A DNA stretch of 64,000 nucleotides, from assembly GCA_017794925.1 (NCBI GenBank), contig CP051238.1, positions 2,496,179 to 2,560,178 on the forward strand. The letters are read 5' to 3'. Position numbers and translations under genes: made by a program. Shown piece by piece: positions 18,676 to 27,228 of the stretch (positions are counted from its first letter, which is position 1; every line of letters starts with the position of its first letter). This DNA is from Aestuariibacter sp. Lineage in GTDB: Bacteria > Pseudomonadota > Gammaproteobacteria > Enterobacterales > Alteromonadaceae. The notes beneath the pieces were generated by a model that was given only the letters and a program-made list of their open reading frames with translations, was not told where the DNA came from and made no database searches.

Positions 18676-21255
18676 ATGAACACAAGTTTGACGAAACTAT
18701 CTTCTCAGCTTCGGCTGATTCTGGCTGCGTCAGTCGCTGCCGGAAGCGTGGTGGCAACACCAGCACTTGCACAAGAAGAAAGCGAAGCAAAAAATGTAGA
18801 AAAAATTGCTGTAGTAGGTACGCGTGCAGCACCTCGCTCTATCGGCGATTCAGCAGTACCTATTGATATCATTTCTGAAGAAGAGTTTGTAAACCAGGGC
18901 TCCACTGACATGGTATCCATGTTGCAAACTGTTGTGCCATCACTGAACGTAAACGATCAGCCTATCAACGATGCATCAACGCTGGTTCGTCCTGCGAACT
19001 TGCGGGGTATGGCTTCTGACCACACGTTGGTATTAGTTAACGGTAAGCGTCGTCACCGTTCTGCCGTTATCACCTTCCTGGGTGGCGGTTTGTCAGACGG
19101 TGCTCAAGGTCCTGACATCTCAACTATTCCAGCTGCTGCACTGAAGCAGGTTGAAGTACTGCGTGACGGTGCTGCTGCACAGTACGGCTCTGACGCGATT
19201 GCCGGGGTTGTAAACTTCGTGCTGAAAGACAACGCAGAAGGCGGTATGTTCGAAGCACGTACAGGTTCTTACTACGAAGGCGACGGCGATATGCTGCAGC
19301 TCACTGGTAATGTGGGCATGCCTTTGGGCGATGACGGTTTCGCAAACTTCACGGCGGAATACCGTACCTCTGATGCAACCTCTCGAAGCGTTCAGCGTGA
19401 CGATGCCGCGGCACTGGTTGCTGCAGGCAACACGTTTGTTGCTAACCCTGCTCAGATTTGGGGTAGCCCTGAAATCAAAGACGACGTGAAATTATTTGCT
19501 AACCTGGGTATGGATCTGAGTGCTGATTCACGCGTGTACTTGTTCGGTAACTACGCTGAACGTGAAGTGGAAGGTGGATTCTACTTCCGTAACCCACACA
19601 CCCGTGGTGGTGTTTATGACGGTGGTACTGACGATGACGGCACGCCGCTGCTGCTAGTTGGTGATCTGGATGGTGTAGGTACTGGTCTGGAGTGTCCTTC
19701 TGTACGCATTACCGACGGTAATGTACTGGACAACGCTGATTATGCATTAATTGCCGATAACTCTACGGCAATTGGCGCAAACTGTTTTGCTTTCAATGAA
19801 CTGTTCCCGGGTGGCTTCACACCGCGTTTCGGTGGCACAGTGCAAGACATGTCATTAATTCTGGGAACCAGTGGTGAGTTTGGTGATGAAATCGGCTACG
19901 ACGTTAGCCTGAACTTTGGTCAGAACGAAGTTGATTTCGCTATCAGCAACACGATCAACCCCTCTTTGGGCCCAAATACACCGACGTCTTTCAAGCCGGG
20001 TAAATATATCCAAACTGAAAAATCATTCGACGTTGACCTGAACAAGCCGATTGAAGTGGGTTTGTCTGAGCCACTGTATCTTGCGGGTGGTTTCCAGTAC
20101 CGTCACGAAACGTATGAAAGCATTGCGGGTGATGACGCGTCATGGGCGATTGGTCCGTTGGCTTCACAAGGTTTCGGTATCGGTTCAAACGGCTTCCCTG
20201 GTCTGTCTGCACGTAGTGCGGGTGAAGCATCTCGTCATAACATCGCCTTATATGTTGATGCAGAAGCGTATCTGACTGATGACTTGTTGTTGACTGCTGC
20301 CCTGCGTTACGAAGACTTCTCAGACTTTGGTGATACCACCAAAGGTAAAGTGTCACTCCGTTATCAGGCTACTGACAGCATTGCTTTCCGTGGTGCCTAC
20401 AGCACAGGCTTTAAAGCACCTACCATTGGTCAAAGCAACGTACGTAACGTAACGACTGCGTTTGGTACTGATGGTAAGCTAATTGACCGTGCGACTTTGC
20501 CTCCAACAGACCCGATTTCTGTACAAAAAGGCGGTACACAGTTGACGCCTGAAGAATCAGAAAGCATGAGCGTTGGTATGATTGCTGAATTTGACAGTGG
20601 TCTGTTCCTGACAGTTGACTACTACCACATCGAAGTGACTGACCGTATCAGTACTACGTCAGGTATCAAGTTAACAGAAGAAGATATCGCAGCGTTGTTA
20701 GCACAAGGTGTTGAAGATGCATCAAGCTTCTCAGAAGTTAGCTTCTTCACCAACGACTTCGATACCACGACTGAAGGTGTGGACATTGTAGCTAACTACT
20801 CAATGGACATGTTAGGTGGTGATACCAAGTTCTCACTGGCATACAACTGGACGTCAACCACGGTAGACCAAGCTTCGGATAACATCTCTGCGGAGCGTGT
20901 TCGCATGCTGGAAAACAACCTGCCTGCTACACGTTACAGCTTCACTGCGAACCACACCAATGGTGACTGGCGCGTACTGGGTCGCTTGAACTTCGCAGGT
21001 AGTATCTACGAGGATCACCTGGATTCAGGTCTGCCAATCGGACAAGTTAGCTCTGAATACACGTTCGATTTGGAAGTGGGTTACCACTTCACAGACAACC
21101 TGCAGCTGGTTGCTGGTGCGAAAAACCTGTTCGACGAGCGTCCTGACGAAAACGTACTGTACGACAATGAAATTGCCGGTTCTCAGTACCCAACAACGTC
21201 GCCAATCGGTATTAACGGTGGCTTCTATTACCTGAGAGGCATTTACACCTTCTAA
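18676..21255 (+). CDS. TonB-dependent outer-membrane receptor, no STN domain
   Basis: An 859-residue receptor with a signal peptide cleaved after ALA (residues 30-32), a TonB-box-like segment (EKIAVVGTR, about 42-50), a plug domain ending near EVLRDGAAAQYGSDAIAGVV, and a 22-strand barrel ending in a terminal aromatic (IYTF). The ATG at 18676 is chosen over a frame open 18 codons earlier because it starts a proper signal peptide after GGGAAA. It resembles the second receptor at 23063 throughout, but has no STN domain and so should only transport. The 290-base region upstream holds two overlapping short palindromes (18400-18414 and 18414-18430) and no Fur box that I can see. Ligand unknown. Confidence 0.9.
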   Translation: MNTSLTKLSSQLRLILAASVAAGSVVATPALAQEESEAKNVEKIAVVGTRAAPRSIGDSAVPIDIISEEEFVNQGSTDMVSMLQTVVPSLNVNDQPINDASTLVRPANLRGMASDHTLVLVNGKRRHRSAVITFLGGGLSDGAQGPDISTIPAAALKQVEVLRDGAAAQYGSDAIAGVVNFVLKDNAEGGMFEARTGSYYEGDGDMLQLTGNVGMPLGDDGFANFTAEYRTSDATSRSVQRDDAAALVAAGNTFVANPAQIWGSPEIKDDVKLFANLGMDLSADSRVYLFGNYAEREVEGGFYFRNPHTRGGVYDGGTDDDGTPLLLVGDLDGVGTGLECPSVRITDGNVLDNADYALIADNSTAIGANCFAFNELFPGGFTPRFGGTVQDMSLILGTSGEFGDEIGYDVSLNFGQNEVDFAISNTINPSLGPNTPTSFKPGKYIQTEKSFDVDLNKPIEVGLSEPLYLAGGFQYRHETYESIAGDDASWAIGPLASQGFGIGSNGFPGLSARSAGEASRHNIALYVDAEAYLTDDLLLTAALRYEDFSDFGDTTKGKVSLRYQATDSIAFRGAYSTGFKAPTIGQSNVRNVTTAFGTDGKLIDRATLPPTDPISVQKGGTQLTPEESESMSVGMIAEFDSGLFLTVDYYHIEVTDRISTTSGIKLTEEDIAALLAQGVEDASSFSEVSFFTNDFDTTTEGVDIVANYSMDMLGGDTKFSLAYNWTSTTVDQASDNISAERVRMLENNLPATRYSFTANHTNGDWRVLGRLNFAGSIYEDHLDSGLPIGQVSSEYTFDLEVGYHFTDNLQLVAGAKNLFDERPDENVLYDNEIAGSQYPTTSPIGINGGFYYLRGIYTF

Positions 21256-21278
21256 GGTATTTATTTTCCCTGTGACCC

Positions 21279-21311
21279 TGGCCGACCGGTATAATGCCGG
21301 CCGGCCATTTT
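21279..21311 (+). terminator. Terminator after the first TonB receptor
   Basis: A GC-rich 12-bp stem (TGGCCGACCGGT with GCCGGCCGGCCA, one wobble and one mismatch) followed by TTTT. It separates the receptor from the sigma/FecR pair, which would therefore need its own promoter or read-through. Confidence 0.7.
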
Positions 21312-21358
21312 GGTCGGGACTATACTAAGCAGTAAGAACGAGTTTTAAAGACTGAACA

Positions 21359-21901
21359 ATGAGCGAAAAATCGAAAGTCGCATCCACTTACATGAAATAT
21401 CGCAGCAAATTGATGCGCGCGATTAGTTCCATTGTGGACGATAACGACATTGAAGACATTGTGCAGGATGCTTTTGTAAAAAGTTACGAAGCAGAGTTAA
21501 AACAAGAAATACAGTACGAACGCACTTATATGCTCAGAACCGTGCGGAATCTGGCGCTGAATCATGTTAACCGTTCAGCACATAAACTCAACGATCAGGT
21601 TGAGAATATGGATGTGCTCTCAACGGACTTTAACGAAGAAATGATAGAGCGGCAGGTTGAGAGCAAACAACGATTTATTCACTTTTGCCAGGCAACGGAA
21701 AATCTGTCGGCCGAAGTAAAACGCGTATTTTTGTTAAAGAAAGTGTACGATATGAGTCAGCGGGACATTGCAGAGCTTTTGCAAATCAGCGAAAGCACAG
21801 TAGAGAAGCATGTTGCCAAAGGTCTGATGCAGTGTGCACAGTTTTTAGCGAGGCAACAGCAGCCCCATAACAGGGACGAAAGCCAGTCTAATCTGGGGTA
21901 G
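21359..21901 (+). CDS. ECF sigma factor, FecI-like
   Basis: A 180-residue sigma-70 family protein with region 2 (about residues 10-75, with DNDIEDIVQDAFVKSYE and YERTYMLRTVRNLALNHVNR) and region 4 (about 115-165, VFLLKKVYDMSQRDIAELLQISESTVEKHVAKGL). There is no region 3, as in ECF factors. The FecR-like gene starts 15 bases later, and receptors lie on both sides, the standard cell-surface signalling layout. Its likely targets are the flanking receptor genes; this is inferred. A TATACT at 21321 could be a -10. Confidence 0.92.
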   Translation: MSEKSKVASTYMKYRSKLMRAISSIVDDNDIEDIVQDAFVKSYEAELKQEIQYERTYMLRTVRNLALNHVNRSAHKLNDQVENMDVLSTDFNEEMIERQVESKQRFIHFCQATENLSAEVKRVFLLKKVYDMSQRDIAELLQISESTVEKHVAKGLMQCAQFLARQQQPHNRDESQSNLG

Positions 21902-21916
21902 AGCAGAGCAGTAGTC

Positions 21917-22969
21917 ATGAGTAACGTTAGTCAATTCAACAGCAAAGAAACCATTCAGGCAAAGGCCTGTGAATGGATAGCGGCTATTGACCGCGGCCTG
22001 TCGGCAGATGAAACTGCTGACCTTCAAAACTGGATGGCGGCAAATACGTCCCATCAGAAAATGCTGTTTGATATGGCAACACTCTGGGATGACATGAGTG
22101 TGATGCATGCGTTACAAGGCCTGGTTACTCATCAGCCTCGCAGACAAGCCCGTAAGGTGAACAAGTGGTTGGCCGCAGCTGCGCTTGTTGCTGTGTCTGT
22201 TACCGGCATGTTGACATGGAACCAGTTACCCGCATTGCAACCTGAAAGCGCTGTAGCCAGCGTTACCCAGGAGTCTATGACGAAAGTCGGTGAGCAAAAA
22301 ACCGTATTATTGGCTGATGGCTCCAAAGTTTTTCTTAATACCGATACGCAGATTCGGGTTAACTTTTTCCCGGGATTTCGTCAAATTGAACTATTGAAAG
22401 GCGAAGCTCACTTTGATGTAGCTCACGATCCTGCGCGCCCATTTACCGTTTTCGCGGGCGATAGCTCTGTTACGGCGGTGGGTACTGCGTTCAATATGGA
22501 GTTCACCAAAGAGAAAGCCTTTGAGTTGGTCGTGACCGAAGGCAAGGTCAGAGTGAGTCAGCAATCCGTTTCTGACAATGAAACCTCTGCGCTACGCAAT
22601 CGAGCGCCGTTGCCTATAGAACTCGAAGGTGTCATGGTGTTCGCCGGTGAACAAGCAATGGTGAGCAAGGATGTATCAACCAGAACAGCGTTAACACAGT
22701 CTGAGATTGCCCAGAGTCTGGCATGGCAGGACGGCCAAATCGTGTTTACCGGTCAGGCACTTACCAAGGCCCTGGATGAAATAAGTCGCTATACTCAGGT
22801 GAAATTTGTCATTGATGATAGTCAAATCATCGATACCCGCATAGCCGGTTACTTCCGGGTAGGCGACATTAAAGGGTTACTGGCATCACTGGAAAACAGC
22901 TTTGATATTCAATCCTATCAGGACAGTGAGCAAACTATTCACCTACATCGGGCAGGTAGCTCAATTTAA
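21917..22969 (+). CDS. FecR-family anti-sigma regulator
   Basis: A 350-residue inner-membrane protein: an N-terminal cytoplasmic sigma-binding part (about residues 12-60, AWS-type WxxAIDRGLSADE), one transmembrane helix near residues 83-101, then a periplasmic FecR domain (LADGSKVFLNTDTQIRVNF to VGTAFNMEF) and a C-terminal STN-like fold (about 265-345). FecR proteins hold the ECF factor inactive and release it when a ligand-loaded receptor contacts their periplasmic part. It is 15 bases after the sigma gene and 93 bases before the STN receptor gene. Confidence 0.92.
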   Translation: MSNVSQFNSKETIQAKACEWIAAIDRGLSADETADLQNWMAANTSHQKMLFDMATLWDDMSVMHALQGLVTHQPRRQARKVNKWLAAAALVAVSVTGMLTWNQLPALQPESAVASVTQESMTKVGEQKTVLLADGSKVFLNTDTQIRVNFFPGFRQIELLKGEAHFDVAHDPARPFTVFAGDSSVTAVGTAFNMEFTKEKAFELVVTEGKVRVSQQSVSDNETSALRNRAPLPIELEGVMVFAGEQAMVSKDVSTRTALTQSEIAQSLAWQDGQIVFTGQALTKALDEISRYTQVKFVIDDSQIIDTRIAGYFRVGDIKGLLASLENSFDIQSYQDSEQTIHLHRAGSSI

Positions 22970-23062
22970 TCGCACTCATTCAGCTATTTACAGAGAATGG
23001 GTGCACTCATTCGGAGTTTATGTAAATATTAGCGGAATTTTACGCAGCATTTACATTTATCC

Positions 23063-26005
23063 TTGTACGTTAGGCATTGGACAAGCGCTTTAATTTCTTT
23101 GTTACTGGTTTCAGGCGGTGCCGCCACGCCAGTGATTGCCTATGCCCAAAGCACTGAAGGCGCGGGTAACCACCCCATAAATAGCCAGCTAACAGCACAG
23201 CGTTATCGTTTCTCACTTCGCCCCCAAACGGCAGATAAAACGCTTATTGACGTTGCCACACAAACTAAAACTACGCTGCTTTTCCCTTTTGAACTGGCTA
23301 AGCAAGTGGTACTTCCCGGCGTGGAAGGCCTGTTTACACTAGAAGAAGTGCTGCACAAATTATTAGTAGGTACACCACTGGCATTAAATCTCGACGAAGG
23401 CGGTTTTCTTACCATCGTACAACGAGAAGTGGTAAATACATCGCCTCAGCCAGAAAAGCGACCTGTTTCTGATGTCGCAGCTAAGCTGGAAGAGCCATTG
23501 CCACAATTCGAACGCATTTCTGTGCTGGGCACCAGAGCGTCTGCGAGGGGGGCTTACGACTCAGCAGTGCCGTTGGATATTATTGCCCTTGATCAGCCGT
23601 TTTTTCAGGGCAGTCAGAATATGCTGGACGCCTTGACGCAAACGGTGCCTTCGTTAAACGTCAATGCCCAGACAACCAACGATGCCGCCATGTTGGTGCG
23701 GCCAGCCAACTTACGAGGTTTAGCATCGGATCACACGTTAACACTGTTGAATGGTAAACGTCGTCATCGTTCAGCGGTGATTACTTTTCTTGGTGGCGGC
23801 CTGTCTGACGGTGCGCAAGGGCCGGATATCTCTGTATTGCCGGTTAGCGCAATCGAACAGGTTGAAGTACTGCGGGACGGCGCCGCTGCGCAATACGGTT
23901 CAGATGCCATTGCTGGTGTGATGAATTTTAAGTTAAAGAGTACACCTGAAAGCGGATCGTTTACCCTGACCGGCGGGCAATACAGCGCAGGCGACGGCGA
24001 AATGATGGGGGTTCATTACAGTCAGGGGCTGGGTTTTAATCACGGGGGCTTTTTGCATTTCAGTGCGGAATATCAGCAACAGCAACCTACATCCCGCAGT
24101 GTTCAGCGCAGTGATGCACGCGCGTTGATAGACGCTGGAAATACCTTTATTGCAGAGCCTGCCCAGCAATGGGGGAGTGCAGATATGGACAGTGATATCA
24201 AACTGGCCATCAACACTGCCTTTCCTTTGTCGAATGGCAGCGAATGGTACAGTTTCGCACTGGGCACACAGCGAGAGATGGAGGGTGAGTTTTATTATCG
24301 CAATCCACAGACGCGTCAGGGGGTCTTTGTTACCGACAATGTAACAGGGCCTCGCGAGCTATTGATTGCCGATTTGGACGGTATTGGAACAGGCGTTGAG
24401 TGTCCAGCCATCACCATAACGCCTGAAAATGTCTTAACAACACCAGAGTATTTGCTCATAAGTGATCCAACGACAGATGTTGGCCGCAACTGTTTCGCTT
24501 ATAACGAGTGGTTTCCCGGCGGGTTTACCCCTCGCTTTGGGGGCAAAGTAAAAGATGGTAGCTGGTATACCGGTATACGGGGCGATCTAGGCAATGACTG
24601 GTTTTACGACGTGAGTGCCGGGGTAGGGTATTCAGGTATCCAGTACTATATTGAGAACACCGTCAATCCGTCATTAGGGCCGGATTCTCCTACGTCTTTT
24701 AATCCCGGTGGCGCTGCTCAACTCGAAAAAAATGCCAGTCTGGATTTGGTTAAGGAAGTGGATGCAGAATTGTACCAGCCTGTTACGCTGGCGATGGGTA
24801 TTGAGTGGCGCAGTGAGCTATATAAACAAGTTCAGGGCGAAGAAGCGTCTTATGCTGTGGGCCCATTTGCACAGAACATCACCGGCGTGAGTTCAGGTTT
24901 TTCTGTGGGCGCAAACGGATTTCCTGGCTACCGGCCAGAAACCTCCGGTCAGTGGCAGCGGAATAATCGGGCGGTCTATGTGGATGCAACCATCCCGTAT
25001 TCGGCAAGCTGGTTGTTCGGAGCGGCTATTCGCGCCGAAGATTTCTCTGATTTTGGTACACATCTGGATGGTAAATTCAGCGCGAGATGGCAATTTGCCT
25101 CAACGATGGCACTGAGAAGTTCTGTGAGTACCGGCTATAAAGCGCCCACAGTAGGACAGAGTAATATTATCAATATCTCTACAAAGTTTGGTCTGAATGG
25201 TTTGGAGGACCAGGTAACCTTACCCCCTTCTAACCCGGTTGCAATGCAATTAGGCGCGTCAGCACTTGAGCCAGAAGAGTCGACCAATATCAGTGTTGGA
25301 TTCGTGGCAAAAGTGAAATCAGTTGCGCAATTTACCCTGGATTTTTATCAGATCCGGCTGAATGATCGAATAAGTACCACGTCAGCCATTCCCCTTTCTG
25401 AAGACACCATTGAATTGTTGTTGGCACAAGGATTCAAAGAAGCAGAAACCTACCGGAGTGCGAAGTATTTTACTAACGACTTCGACACTCTGACCCGCGG
25501 GATGGATATTATTTTCCATTGGCGTTTTGCCACCAACGGTTGGCAAAATGATGTACTCGCCAGCATTAACTGGACCGATACTCAGGTGACCCGTGTCTCC
25601 TTACACCAGTCTGATAGCGATAATGACATCAGTAATCTTACCCGGCAGCGTATCCGCATGCTCGAAGACAATTTACCGGCATGGCGCGCAAATCTGACAC
25701 TGAACCAGCAGTTTGGGGCATCAGAATTAAGCTGGCGATTAAATTACTATGGCAGCTTTTATGAAGACCATCTTGATGCCGCGGCAGGACTTGATATTGA
25801 ATCCGGCGGTCGGTTTACGCTCGACACGCGTTGGCAATACGCGTTTGATCCAATGTGGAGCATGACGCTTGGGGTCAATAATTTATTCGACAGTCAGCCG
25901 GACGTAAACCCGTACCAATTTGTTGCTGGTGCAAAGTACCCGTCGACCAGTCCGGGCGGTATTGATGGAAGTTATTATTTTGCCGCTGTGAATGCTAAAT
26001 GGTAG
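23063..26005 (+). CDS. TonB-dependent transducer/receptor with N-terminal STN domain
   Basis: A 980-residue receptor with a signal peptide (cleaved about residue 28, AYA), an STN signalling domain (about 56-110: TLIDVATQTKTTLLFPFEL to LALNLDEGGFLTI), a TonB-box-like ERISVLGTR (150-158), plug and barrel. STN domains contact FecR, so this is the signalling receptor. Only TTG at 23063 starts the frame before a stop at 23030, and no ribosome site is visible; the start is therefore uncertain. It is clearly paralogous to the 18676 receptor: both share HTLxLxNGKRRHRSAVITF and the GGGLSDGAQGPDIS that follows, NPSLGP and TGFKAPTxGQSN-type segments. Confidence 0.88.
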   Translation: MYVRHWTSALISLLLVSGGAATPVIAYAQSTEGAGNHPINSQLTAQRYRFSLRPQTADKTLIDVATQTKTTLLFPFELAKQVVLPGVEGLFTLEEVLHKLLVGTPLALNLDEGGFLTIVQREVVNTSPQPEKRPVSDVAAKLEEPLPQFERISVLGTRASARGAYDSAVPLDIIALDQPFFQGSQNMLDALTQTVPSLNVNAQTTNDAAMLVRPANLRGLASDHTLTLLNGKRRHRSAVITFLGGGLSDGAQGPDISVLPVSAIEQVEVLRDGAAAQYGSDAIAGVMNFKLKSTPESGSFTLTGGQYSAGDGEMMGVHYSQGLGFNHGGFLHFSAEYQQQQPTSRSVQRSDARALIDAGNTFIAEPAQQWGSADMDSDIKLAINTAFPLSNGSEWYSFALGTQREMEGEFYYRNPQTRQGVFVTDNVTGPRELLIADLDGIGTGVECPAITITPENVLTTPEYLLISDPTTDVGRNCFAYNEWFPGGFTPRFGGKVKDGSWYTGIRGDLGNDWFYDVSAGVGYSGIQYYIENTVNPSLGPDSPTSFNPGGAAQLEKNASLDLVKEVDAELYQPVTLAMGIEWRSELYKQVQGEEASYAVGPFAQNITGVSSGFSVGANGFPGYRPETSGQWQRNNRAVYVDATIPYSASWLFGAAIRAEDFSDFGTHLDGKFSARWQFASTMALRSSVSTGYKAPTVGQSNIINISTKFGLNGLEDQVTLPPSNPVAMQLGASALEPEESTNISVGFVAKVKSVAQFTLDFYQIRLNDRISTTSAIPLSEDTIELLLAQGFKEAETYRSAKYFTNDFDTLTRGMDIIFHWRFATNGWQNDVLASINWTDTQVTRVSLHQSDSDNDISNLTRQRIRMLEDNLPAWRANLTLNQQFGASELSWRLNYYGSFYEDHLDAAAGLDIESGGRFTLDTRWQYAFDPMWSMTLGVNNLFDSQPDVNPYQFVAGAKYPSTSPGGIDGSYYFAAVNAKW

Positions 26006-26044
26006 CGATAAGGCTGCTTGTTACTGAGCCAGTAAGCTATTTAA

Positions 26045-26239
26045 TTAGCCGACGTCTTTGAAAAGGGATTCGTCAATAATGGTGGAGTCGATGATTTGTT
26101 GTGCCATTTGAATACAGCGCCCACACTGCGAGCCAACCTGAAGTTGTTCTTTTAACTGACGCATGTTGCCCACACCGTCTTCAGTGACAGCGCGTTTAAT
26201 AGCAGTATCTGTAATGCCGTAGCACATACACACGTACAT
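26045..26239 (-). CDS. bfd: Bacterioferritin-associated ferredoxin
   Basis: A 64-residue [2Fe-2S] protein with the BFD cysteine pattern CMC (Cys4, Cys6) and CGRC (Cys39, Cys42). Bfd delivers electrons to bacterioferritin so that stored iron can be released when iron is short. A Fur-box candidate lies 23-41 bases before the ATG, consistent with induction under iron limitation. No bfr gene is in the window. Confidence 0.93.
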   Translation of the reverse strand: MYVCMCYGITDTAIKRAVTEDGVGNMRQLKEQLQVGSQCGRCIQMAQQIIDSTIIDESLFKDVG

Positions 26240-26261
26240 AAAAAAGCCTCTAACTAGTGTT

Positions 26262-26280
26262 GCAAATGATAATAATTGCT
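26262..26280 (-). promoter_or_regulatory. Fur-box candidate upstream of bfd
   Basis: GCAAATGATAATAATTGCT matches 13 of 19 positions of the consensus Fur box by my count. The 10-mer TGCAAATGAT at its edge is repeated at 26293-26302. It lies 23-41 bases upstream of the bfd start. Confidence 0.6.
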
Positions 26281-26573
26281 ATTTGTGCTCATTGCAAATG
26301 ATTTTCTCTGTTTTGATCAAATTTTCTGCATTGCAAAGCGGATTTGGTGTATCAATTTTTGAACATTTTGTATAAGTAACCAATAGGGGAAATACCTCAG
26401 AACGGCGCTCATAACGCACTGAAATAAAAAACTGGTCGGATTATTAAAAAGATTGTTTGTTAACGGTTGTGTTATTGGAAAGCGCACCAATAATAGAATG
26501 GCTACCGCAAATGCGATAGCAGCCATGGCGATATTGCCATTAGGAATAATCACAAACACAAGTGGAGCAAATT

Positions 26574-27179
26574 ATGAGCGTACTGGTAGGCCGTCCGGCC
26601 CCGGATTTTACTGCTGCTGCAGTGCTAGGTAGCGGTGAAATTGTTGATAGCTTTTCTTTAAGCGATGCCATTAAGGGTAAAAAAGCCGTTGTTTTCTTTT
26701 ATCCATTAGACTTTACCTTTGTATGTCCTTCAGAACTGATTGCTTTCGACAAACGTTATGACGAGTTTGCAAAGCGCGGTGTTGAAGTGATTGGTGTATC
26801 AATCGACTCTCAATTCTCACACAATGCGTGGCGTAACACGCCGGTTAACCAAGGTGGTATTGGTCCGGTTAAGTACACACTTGTTGCTGACGTAAAACAC
26901 GAAATCTGTCAGGCCTATGACGTTGAACACCCGGAAGCAGGTGTTGCGTTCCGTGGTTCATTCCTGATCGACGAAGCTGGTCAGGTTCGCCACCAGGTTG
27001 TTAACGATCTGCCACTGGGCCGTAACATTGACGAAATGCTGCGCATGGTTGACGCACTGGCGTTTCATGAAGAGCACGGCGAAGTATGTCCGGCTGGCTG
27101 GACTGAAGGTAAGTCAGGTATGGATGCAAGCCCTGAAGGTGTTGCTAAGTATCTGGCTGAGAAATCTGAAGAGCTGTAA
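26574..27179 (+). CDS. Typical 2-Cys peroxiredoxin (AhpC/TSA family)
   Basis: A 201-residue thiol peroxidase: the peroxidatic Cys lies in FTFVCPSELIAF (about residue 50) and the resolving Cys in GEVCPAGW (about residue 171). It reduces hydrogen and organic peroxides to water or alcohols. The start at 26574 is preferred over a codon 12 bases upstream because GTGGAGC precedes it. Alteromonads and vibrios often carry this prx type apart from ahpF; no reductase gene is adjacent. It stands alone, converging on the sugar porter gene. A minus-strand frame at 26317-26559 is not a gene, in my view. Confidence 0.92.
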   Translation: MSVLVGRPAPDFTAAAVLGSGEIVDSFSLSDAIKGKKAVVFFYPLDFTFVCPSELIAFDKRYDEFAKRGVEVIGVSIDSQFSHNAWRNTPVNQGGIGPVKYTLVADVKHEICQAYDVEHPEAGVAFRGSFLIDEAGQVRHQVVNDLPLGRNIDEMLRMVDALAFHEEHGEVCPAGWTEGKSGMDASPEGVAKYLAEKSEEL

Positions 27180-27196
27180 GCTTACGATTTTATTCG

Positions 27197-27220
27197 AAAG
27201 GCGCCGATTGGCGCCTTTTT
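27197..27220. terminator. Bidirectional terminator
   Basis: Stem AAAGGCGCC / GGCGCCTTT with a GATT loop and TTTTT on the plus strand. It is shared by the peroxiredoxin and the convergent sugar porter genes. Confidence 0.85.
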
Positions 27221-27228
27221 GCTTTTCG

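Noticed and set aside
22902..23093. Possible frameshift joining fecR to the second receptor
   Set aside because: FecR ends at a normal stop after a complete C-terminal domain, and the receptor has a proper signal peptide just downstream.
18676..26005. Duplicated receptor sequence as an assembly artefact
   Set aside because: The two genes differ in length, in nucleotide sequence and in domain content (STN present in one only), so this is an old duplication.
26317..26559. 80-codon minus-strand frame upstream of the peroxiredoxin gene
   Set aside because: Shares the upstream region of a well-supported gene, no ribosome site, no recognisable domain; more likely an open frame by chance.
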